Assembly (NCBI RefSeq): GCF_009765685.1 | Contig: NZ_LMUY01000145.1 | Coordinates: 64,519-128,518, forward strand | DNA from: Acidisphaera sp. L21 | Lineage (GTDB): Bacteria > Pseudomonadota > Alphaproteobacteria > Acetobacterales > Acetobacteraceae | Length of the DNA: 64,000 bases | Direction of reading: 5' to 3' | Part shown: positions 58,384 through 64,000 of the stretch, in pieces | Layout of the letters: every line of letters begins with the position of its first letter | Position numbering within the stretch: position 1 is the first letter of the stretch | Program-made: the position numbers and the translations under genes | Notes under the pieces: model-generated | Database searches by the model: none | Told to the model about the DNA's origin: nothing | Seen by the model: the letters and a program-made list of their open reading frames with translations, nothing else

Positions 58384-59523
58384 TTAGACAGGGCTGAGAC
58401 GGGGAAAGGCAGGGTCCTGGTGCAGTCCGTTGTCACCAGTGCGCCAACCGTCTGCGCGGCCTACCAGGGGGGCAAAAACGTCGGCGTCGGTCCCGGTCAA
58501 CAATACGGTGCCGGGTAGGGTGGCCAGTGCCTCCAGCAGATCGTGCCGGCGGTCGGAATCCAGGTGCACGGCTGGCTCGTCCAGCAGGAGGATTGGCGGT
58601 GCGCCGCGGGCGGTTGCGATGAGCGCGGCATGCCCCAGGATGACGCCGAGCAGCAGCGCCTTTTGTTGCCCGGTGCTGGCGGAGGCGGCGGATAGCCCCG
58701 TGGCGGCGTCGAACAGCGCCATGTCGGCCTTGTGAGCGCCTAGGCTGGATGACCCGGCAGCCGCATCGCGCGGGCGGGCAGCGGCCAACGAATCGCGCAG
58801 CCAATCTTCCACGGCGAGGGCCGGGTCGGTGTCCAGCCGCTCGGCCACCGGGTCCAACAGCGCCATGCGGGCAGCGGGGAATTTACCGGCGGCTCCATCC
58901 AAAAGGGTGGCGTTCAGGCGCGCGACCAGGGCGCGCCGGGCGGCGGCGGCGGCCACGGCGTGGCGCACCATGCTGTCCTCCAATCCCGCCAGCCATGCCG
59001 GGTCGGCGCCGCCCTGGGCCAGTAGGCGATTGCGGCTGGCCATGGCTGTGTCGTGGGCTGCCACCTCTCGTGCGTGCCCGGGCTCCAACGCCCAAACCAG
59101 CCGGTCCAGGAACCGGCGTCGGCCGGACGCACCTTCGCCGAACAGCCGGTCCATCTGCGGGGTGAGCCATACGGCAGCCAGGCGCAGGGCGATGGCCGCC
59201 TGGGAGCGGGGAACCTCGCCATCCAGCCGGAACACCCGACGATCCGCCGGGCCATCGGGTGGGGAGCCGGTGCCGATCTCCAACCCATCGGCAAAGCGCG
59301 CGGCGACGCCCCAGCGCCCCGGGCCTGCCTGGCGCGGCAGGTCCGGTAGGCGGGCGTTGCGCAGGCCGCGACCCGGCACCAACAGGGACACGGCCTCCAG
59401 CAGATTGGTCTTGCCGCTGCCGTTCGGCCCGGTGATGACGACCAGGCGCGAGGCCGGGCGCCATACCAGGGCCGGGTAGTTGCGAAAATCCGTCAGGGCC
59501 AGGCGGGTGAGCTGCACGCTCAC
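58384..59523 (-). CDS. recF: DNA replication and repair protein RecF
   Basis: 379 residues. SMC/ABC-like ATPase that loads RecA at gaps with RecO and RecR. Walker A is VITGPNGSGKTNLLEAVSLL near the N-terminus; the signature motif is SASTGQQKALLLGVILGHAA and Walker B is PILLLDEPAVHLDSDRR. The GTG start at 59523 (VSVQLTRLALTDFRNY) is fixed by the family N-terminus. It lies 27 bp after dnaN. Confidence 0.96.
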   Translation of the reverse strand: MSVQLTRLALTDFRNYPALVWRPASRLVVITGPNGSGKTNLLEAVSLLVPGRGLRNARLPDLPRQAGPGRWGVAARFADGLEIGTGSPPDGPADRRVFRLDGEVPRSQAAIALRLAAVWLTPQMDRLFGEGASGRRRFLDRLVWALEPGHAREVAAHDTAMASRNRLLAQGGADPAWLAGLEDSMVRHAVAAAAARRALVARLNATLLDGAAGKFPAARMALLDPVAERLDTDPALAVEDWLRDSLAAARPRDAAAGSSSLGAHKADMALFDAATGLSAASASTGQQKALLLGVILGHAALIATARGAPPILLLDEPAVHLDSDRRHDLLEALATLPGTVLLTGTDADVFAPLVGRADGWRTGDNGLHQDPAFPRLSPV

Positions 59524-59550
59524 AGAAACTCCGCCGGGTGCTGCCGGGTT

Positions 59551-60675
59551 TTAGACCCGCATTGGCATCAGCACGTATAGCGCGCTGCTGTCGGCGGCAT
59601 CGCGCACCACGGTCGGGGCGGCGCCGTCGCTGAACAGGAATTCCACCTCGCCACCAATCTGGTCGGTGATGTCGTTCAGGTAGCGCGCCTGGAACCCGAT
59701 CTCCAGCGGACCGGCTTCGTATTTCACCCGGTCACCCTCCAACTCCTCGCTGGCGGTGCCTTGTTCGGGGCTGGCGGCGGATAGGACGAGTAGGTCGCGG
59801 GCCAGCGACATCTTCACCGGGCGGGAGCGTTCGCTGCTGATGGCGGCGACGCGGGCCACGGCCTCGGCGAAATCCTTCTTGCCGACGCGCAGGATCTTCT
59901 CGTTGTCGCGCGGGATCACCCGCTCGTATTCCGGGAAGGTGCCGTCGATCAACTTGCTGGTCAGTTGCACGTTGCCGACGGTGAACTGGATCCGCGTGTC
60001 GGATAGCGCGCATTCCACGTCGCCAGTGGCTTCGTCCAGCAGCTTGCGCAGTTCGGCGACCGTCTTGCGGGGCACGATGACGCCGGGCATCGAGCCAGCG
60101 CCCTCCGGCAGAGGCTCCTCCACCCGGGCGAGGCGGTGGCCGTCGGTGGCGACGGCGCGCAGCACGCGGCCGTCATCGCCCTCGGCAGCGTGAAGGAAGA
60201 TGCCGTTCAGGTAGTAGCGTGTTTCCTCGGTGCTGATGGCGAACCGGGTGCGGTCGATCAACCCGCGCAGCGCCAAGGCCGACAGGTGGAAATGATGCGG
60301 GAACTGCCCGGCGGTCATGGACGGGAAATCGTCGGTCGGCAACGTCACCAGGCTGGTGGCGTAGCGGCCAGCGCGTAGCAACAACTGCGCGTCGCCACCG
60401 GCGAACTCCAGCTCGACTTCGGCGCCGTCCGGCAGCTTGCGGACGATCTCGTACAGGGTGATCGCGGGGGCGGTGGTGGCGCCGTCGCGGCTGGTGGCGG
60501 CCGGAACCTCCTCCACCACGGCGATTTCCATGTCGGTTGCGGTCAGGCTCAGCTTGCCGTCGCGCACGGCGATCAGGGCGTTCGCCAAAATCGGGATCGT
60601 GTTGCGCTTTTCCGCCACGCTTTGGATATGTGCCAATGCCTTGATCAGGCTGGCCCGGTCGGCCTTTAGCTTCAT
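59551..60675 (-). CDS. dnaN: DNA polymerase III sliding clamp (beta)
   Basis: 374 residues with three clamp-fold repeats. Visible family segments are MKLKADRASLIKALAHIQSV, IPILANALIAVRDGKLSLTA, TDDFPSMTAGQFPHHFHLSA, RAVATDGHRLARVEEPLPEG and DNEKILRVGKKDFAEAVARV, and it ends ALYVLMPMRV. The homodimeric ring tethers DNA polymerase III to DNA. ATG at 60675. Confidence 0.97.
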   Translation of the reverse strand: MKLKADRASLIKALAHIQSVAEKRNTIPILANALIAVRDGKLSLTATDMEIAVVEEVPAATSRDGATTAPAITLYEIVRKLPDGAEVELEFAGGDAQLLLRAGRYATSLVTLPTDDFPSMTAGQFPHHFHLSALALRGLIDRTRFAISTEETRYYLNGIFLHAAEGDDGRVLRAVATDGHRLARVEEPLPEGAGSMPGVIVPRKTVAELRKLLDEATGDVECALSDTRIQFTVGNVQLTSKLIDGTFPEYERVIPRDNEKILRVGKKDFAEAVARVAAISSERSRPVKMSLARDLLVLSAASPEQGTASEELEGDRVKYEAGPLEIGFQARYLNDITDQIGGEVEFLFSDGAAPTVVRDAADSSALYVLMPMRV

Positions 60676-60789
60676 CGGTTCGGTCCTTCTGCGCGGCCGG
60701 ACTCGGTGCGCTGTCTAATCGGTCTTACAACCTAGCAGACACCGGGTGGCGCGCAAACCGATACCGGACCGTTTTGCGCGGATAAGACG

Positions 60790-62283
60790 CTAGCTCTCCA
60801 GCATGCGGCGCAGAAGCTCCACATCCTCGGCAAATCCGGCGTCCACGCCCATGATCTCCGCCACGCGGCTGCAGGCATGCATGACCGTCGTGTGGTCCCG
60901 ATTGCCGAACTTGCGTCCGATCTCCGGCAGGGAGCGGCTGGTAAGTTGCTTGGCCAGGTACATTGCCACCTGGCGTGGGCGGGCGACGTTGCGGGCGCGG
61001 CGGGCGCTGCTCATCTCGCTTAGGCGCAGGTGGTAGTGTTCGGCAACGCGCTTTTGGATTTCCTCGATCGTGACCCGGCGATCCTGTGCCTTCAGCACGT
61101 CGCGCAGCACTTCCTGCGTGGATTCCAGGGTCACCGGGCGGCCGAACAGGCTGGCATGGGCCAGCAGGCGGTTCAGCGCGCCCTCCAGCTCACGCACGTT
61201 GCTGGTGATCTTGTGGGCCAAGAACTCCAACACCCGGCGCGAGACGTCCACGCCGGCGCGGGTCGCCTTCGCCTCCAGGATGGAGACGCGCAGCTCGAAC
61301 GTGGTGGCGTGCAGGTCGGCGACCATGCCGCAACCAAGCCGGGTGCGCAGCCGCTGTTCCACATCCAAATCGGACGGGGATTTGTCGGAGGAGATGACGA
61401 TCTGCTTGCCCGCATCCACCAGCGCGTTGAAGGTGTGGAAGAATTCCTCCTGCGTGCTGTCCTTGCCGATGAGGAACTGCACGTCGTCCACCATCAGCAC
61501 GTCGACCGAGCGCATGCTGTCCTTGAAATCCATGGTGGAGTGGCTGCGGATCGCCGCGATGAAGCGATACATAAACTTTTCCGCGGACATGTAGGTCACG
61601 CTGGTCGGGCGGCCGTTGTCGCGGCGGGATAGTTCGAGGCCCACGGCGTGCATCAGATGCGTCTTGCCCAGCCCGACGCCGCCATAGAGGAATAGCGGGT
61701 TGAAGCCCTGACTGGCTGGCTGCTCCGCCACGCGGCGAGCGCAGGCATAGGCGAACTCGTTCGGCTTGCCGACCACGAACGCATCGAAGGAGAAGCGGGG
61801 ATCCAGCGCGCTGGCCAGATCGGCCTGGCGCGGTTCGGCCCGTGGGTCGGTGCGGTCGTCGCTACGGGCGACGGAGGCTGGAACCGGGGCGGGGGCAGGG
61901 GCTGGTTCGGTCGGCAGGGTCTCAGCGATGGCAGGGGCGCTGACGCTGCCGGCGCCGACCCGCAGGTCCACGCGATGCACCGCCGGGTTCTCGGCCCGCC
62001 ATAGCGCGGTGAGCTTGTCACCGTAATGGGAGCGGACCCAGTCGCGCAGGAATCGGGTCGGCATGTGGATGGTGATCTCATCCCCATCCAATCCGCCGAG
62101 GGACATCTGGCGCAGCCAGGTGCGGTATTCGACCTCCCCGACTTCGAGCTTCATGCGATCGCGGATGCGCGTCCATTGCGCAGTCAGGTCTGGGTTCATC
62201 GAGCCACGGGCCGAAATTGGTAGGGAGATAGTCGCGGCAGAGTCGCTATCTGGCGGGTCGATCGGGCCGCCAAATGTGATCAT
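60790..62283 (-). CDS. dnaA: chromosomal replication initiator DnaA
   Basis: 497 residues. The N-terminal oligomerisation domain I contains VGEVEYRTWLRQMSLGGLDG. A proline-rich linker follows (EPAPAPAPVPASVA). The AAA+ domain has Walker A NPLFLYGGVGLGKTHLMHAV, Walker B SVDVLMVDDVQFLIGK and sensor segments, and the C-terminal DNA-binding domain IV has the signature GNRDHTTVMHACSRVAEIMG. DnaA-ATP melts oriC. The start is not certain: ATG 62283 is taken, with TTG 62298 just upstream and ATG 62199 (MNPDLTAQW) as alternatives. It is 114 bp upstream of dnaN. Confidence 0.95.
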   Translation of the reverse strand: MITFGGPIDPPDSDSAATISLPISARGSMNPDLTAQWTRIRDRMKLEVGEVEYRTWLRQMSLGGLDGDEITIHMPTRFLRDWVRSHYGDKLTALWRAENPAVHRVDLRVGAGSVSAPAIAETLPTEPAPAPAPVPASVARSDDRTDPRAEPRQADLASALDPRFSFDAFVVGKPNEFAYACARRVAEQPASQGFNPLFLYGGVGLGKTHLMHAVGLELSRRDNGRPTSVTYMSAEKFMYRFIAAIRSHSTMDFKDSMRSVDVLMVDDVQFLIGKDSTQEEFFHTFNALVDAGKQIVISSDKSPSDLDVEQRLRTRLGCGMVADLHATTFELRVSILEAKATRAGVDVSRRVLEFLAHKITSNVRELEGALNRLLAHASLFGRPVTLESTQEVLRDVLKAQDRRVTIEEIQKRVAEHYHLRLSEMSSARRARNVARPRQVAMYLAKQLTSRSLPEIGRKFGNRDHTTVMHACSRVAEIMGVDAGFAEDVELLRRMLES

Positions 62284-62298
62284 CCCTGCCTGCCTCAA

Positions 62299-62448
62299 GC
62301 GTTGCCCAACGCGCCCTGTCGGAAACAGGAAACCCCCGATCCGGATATGAACGCATAGTAATGGTGTAGGTCACGACGGGTCTGGAGGCAATGCAAATCA
62401 GCACAACGAAGAAGCGACACAGTAATGGTCGTAACCCCAAAAACACGA
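62299..62448. other. region between dnaA and the rpsT terminator
   Basis: About 150 bp, relatively AT-rich for this window, probably with the dnaA promoter. No perfect DnaA box (TTATCCACA or its complement) was found by eye, so an origin is not claimed here. Confidence 0.4.
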
Positions 62449-62485
62449 AAGGCTGGGCGATTCCAACGGAATCGGCCCAGCCCTT
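62449..62485 (-). terminator. intrinsic terminator of rpsT
   Basis: On the minus strand GGCTGGGC-CGATTCC pairs with GGAATCG-CCCAGCC around a three-base loop, with one bulged base, and is followed by CGTGTTTTTGGGG. The stem is long and GC-rich, with a T-run, about 50 bp after the rpsT stop, which fits a Rho-independent terminator. Confidence 0.85.
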
Positions 62486-62536
62486 CAATGCGAAACTCTG
62501 CTGACCGGCGACAGGCGACGCCGGCGTTATCTTTGT

Positions 62537-62815
62537 TTAGGTGGCCGTCGCCGTGGCCATCGCCTTCAGGCGTTTGTTCAGCCGGGACAAGCGGCGGGCC
62601 ACCGTGTTGCGATGGATGATCCCCTTGCCAGCGGCGCGTTGCATCTCGGGCTGGGCGGCCTTGAACGCCGCGGTCGCGTCGTCTTTGTTGCCGCCGGCCA
62701 ATGCGACCTCGACCTTCTTGACGAACGTGCGCATCCGCGACTTGCGGGCCTGGTTGCGCTCCGTGCGGCGCTCGGTCTGACGGATGCGCTTGCGCGCGGA
62801 GGCAGTGTTGGCCAT
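62537..62815 (-). CDS. rpsT: 30S ribosomal protein S20
   Basis: 92 residues, very basic helical protein: [20 protein letters not shown], then [40 protein letters not shown] and a threonine-alanine tail (MATATAT). S20 binds 16S rRNA in the body of the small subunit. The ATG at 62815 is the family start. Position upstream of dnaA is common in Rhodospirillales. Confidence 0.96.
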   Translation of the reverse strand: MANTASARKRIRQTERRTERNQARKSRMRTFVKKVEVALAGGNKDDATAAFKAAQPEMQRAAGKGIIHRNTVARRLSRLNKRLKAMATATAT

Positions 62816-62941
62816 CGGTCTGTGTCTCGTTCTTCAGCAGTTTGAGCCGGCTCGCCCGTGAGCGGGTACGATGCGCGCCAGTTCGTGGAAGGGCGTGGTT
62901 CTATGGTGGCGGCTGGCCAGAGTCAAGGAAGCCGACACCCC

Positions 62942-63715
62942 TTACGCAGGCTTGGCAAAGCTCGGCGTCCGCTTTTCCACGAAGGCAGCCATGCCTTCCT
63001 TTTGGTCTGCGGTGCCGAATAGGGATAGGAACAGTGCCCGCTCGGTTGCGATACCCTGGGTCAGTGTGGTTTCGAAGGCAGCGTTGATGGATTTCTTGGT
63101 CAGCAGACTGGCCGTTTGAGACTGGCTGGCGATTTTGGCGGCTATCTTCAGCGCCTCCTCCATCATGGTGCCAGCAGGGAACACACGGCTGACCAGGTTG
63201 GACCGCTCCGCCTCCGCCGCGTCCATCATCCGGCCGGTCAAGCACATATCCATCGCCTTCGACTTGCCGACCGCGCGGGTGAAGCGCTGGGTGCCGCCGG
63301 CACCGGGCATGACGCCGAGGTTGATCTCTGGCTGGCCGAATTTGGCCGTGTCGGCGCAGATGATCATGTCGCACATCATCGCCAACTCGCACCCGCCGCC
63401 CAGGGCGAAACCGGCGACGGCAGCGATGACGGGCTTTTTCACGCGCAACACCGTCTCCCACTTCGCGATGAAATCGTCGTGCAGGACGGCGGGGTAGGTG
63501 CGGGACTGCATCTCCTTGATGTCGGCGCCGGCGGCGAACGCCTTTTCCGATCCGGTGAGGATGATGCAACCGATATCCGGATTGGCGTTAAAATCCACCA
63601 ACTGGGAGCCGATTTCCCCGACGAGCAGATCGCACAGCGCGTTTAGCGCCGCCGGGCGGTTCAGCCGGATCACCCCGACCGCGCCATGGGTTTCGACCAG
63701 GATCATTTCGGGCAT
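62942..63715 (-). CDS. enoyl-CoA hydratase
   Basis: 257 residues of the crotonase family. Catalytic glutamates are in GGGCELAMMCDMIICA and in QPEINLGVMPGAGGTQR, and the oxyanion loop is in FAAGADIKEMQSRTYPA; both glutamates are kept, so hydration of trans-2-enoyl-CoA (crotonyl-CoA-type substrates) is likely, in fatty-acid oxidation or butanoate metabolism. The start MPEMILVETHGAVGVIRLNR at 63715 is chosen over an in-frame upstream ATG at 63733. It lies between rpsT and mutM, a frequent alphaproteobacterial order. Confidence 0.93.
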   Translation of the reverse strand: MPEMILVETHGAVGVIRLNRPAALNALCDLLVGEIGSQLVDFNANPDIGCIILTGSEKAFAAGADIKEMQSRTYPAVLHDDFIAKWETVLRVKKPVIAAVAGFALGGGCELAMMCDMIICADTAKFGQPEINLGVMPGAGGTQRFTRAVGKSKAMDMCLTGRMMDAAEAERSNLVSRVFPAGTMMEEALKIAAKIASQSQTASLLTKKSINAAFETTLTQGIATERALFLSLFGTADQKEGMAAFVEKRTPSFAKPA

Positions 63716-63769
63716 CGTTGGTTCCCTTTTCATTTTACCTAGCGCGGTCTCTGGCGCGGGGAAAGCCGG

Positions 63770-64000
63770 CTATCGTTGGGTACGCGCACAAAAAAATGTC
63801 GACCGCCCGGACTGGACCATGCGTGACACACCATCGCAGTCAGGTGTGCCTGGGCAGCGCTCACAGGGCTCGGCCTCGCGGCCATAGACCTTCCAGGCGT
63901 GCTGGAAATAGCCAAGCTCGCCGTCTGGCTGCACGTAGTCGCGCAGGGAGGATCCGCCGGCCGCAATCGCCTCCGTCAAGGTCGCCTTGATCTCGGTCAC
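63770..64000 (-). CDS. mutM: formamidopyrimidine-DNA glycosylase, C-terminal part (5' end outside the window)
   Basis: 76 residues of the C-terminal region of Fpg/MutM, which excises oxidised purines such as 8-oxoguanine. [20 protein letters not shown] and [15 protein letters not shown] lead into the zinc finger CERC...PDC...GRSTFFC. The last part reads FFCARTQR, where most relatives have F-C-x-x-C-Q, so the fourth zinc ligand appears to be Thr, and an extra Cys (in TPDC) may replace it. The catalytic N-terminal proline lies outside the window. Confidence 0.9.
   Translation of the reverse strand: MTEIKATLTEAIAAGGSSLRDYVQPDGELGYFQHAWKVYGREAEPCERCPGTPDCDGVSRMVQSGRSTFFCARTQR

Noticed and set aside
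61030-61632. 200-codon plus-strand frame opposite dnaA
   Set aside because: Antisense to the DnaA AAA+ domain; no independent support.
62299-62536. Possible oriC beside dnaA
   Set aside because: No perfect DnaA box was found by eye in the dnaA-rpsT or dnaA-dnaN gaps; a GC-skew plot would be needed.

Overview
The window looks like chromosomal DNA of a high-GC alphaproteobacterium, most likely an acetic-acid-bacteria relative (Acetobacteraceae/Rhodospirillales). This is inferred from the DnaA, GyrB, DnaN and S20 sequences and from the order rpsT-dnaA-dnaN-recF-gyrB; no search was run. The two ends are housekeeping DNA. At the left (1-3811, minus strand) hldD, lgt, a MidA-type methyltransferase and pgeF form a tight run with 1-4 bp overlaps, followed by a lipoprotein that leaves the window. 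At the right (55884-64000, minus strand) are gyrB, recF, dnaN, dnaA, rpsT, an enoyl-CoA hydratase and the 3' end of mutM.

The roughly 52 kb between them is accessory in character. From 3.8 to 9.5 kb there is an IS1182-like element with long imperfect terminal inverted repeats, an epoxide-hydrolase-like enzyme, a P-loop protein with an altered Walker A motif, and long stretches without genes. At 9.7-12.9 kb a DUF3142 gene overlaps a gene for a large secreted repeat protein. At 13.2-17.1 kb lies a three-subunit molybdenum aldehyde oxidoreductase without an export signal; a second one at 43.8-47.6 kb is on the opposite strand and has a Tat signal. Between 17 and 22 kb are a decayed membrane-protein gene, a MAPEG protein, an unknown protein and an alpha/beta hydrolase.

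The 22.4-35.8 kb block reads as a stress and light-response region: LigD (no Ku gene in view), a membrane hybrid histidine kinase, a Crp/Fnr regulator, heme oxygenase plus a bacteriophytochrome with an HWE kinase and receiver, a DUF2934 protein, a glycosyltransferase, a frameshifted PhnA-like membrane gene, a ribbon-helix-helix regulator behind paired operator-like sites, and a PHB-depolymerase-type esterase. An arsenic cluster (arsC-arsB-arsH, arsH with two frameshifts, no arsR in view) and a signalling group (AI-2E family protein with an extra C-terminal domain, a lone receiver, a CHASE3-PAS hybrid kinase with one frameshift) fill 35.9-43.5 kb.

From 47.8 to 51.4 kb are a Uma2-like nuclease and a row of small proteins (DUF3846-like, SAP/Rho-N-like, DUF3140, one unknown). 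They are followed by the most interesting gene in the window, a ~1090-residue protein at 51472-54744 with an N-terminal PD-(D/E)XK-like nuclease domain and a long helical-repeat body. Upstream of it is a cluster of four consecutive hairpins (54975-55190). This pair is the best candidate for an undescribed system, probably defensive, but that is inference.
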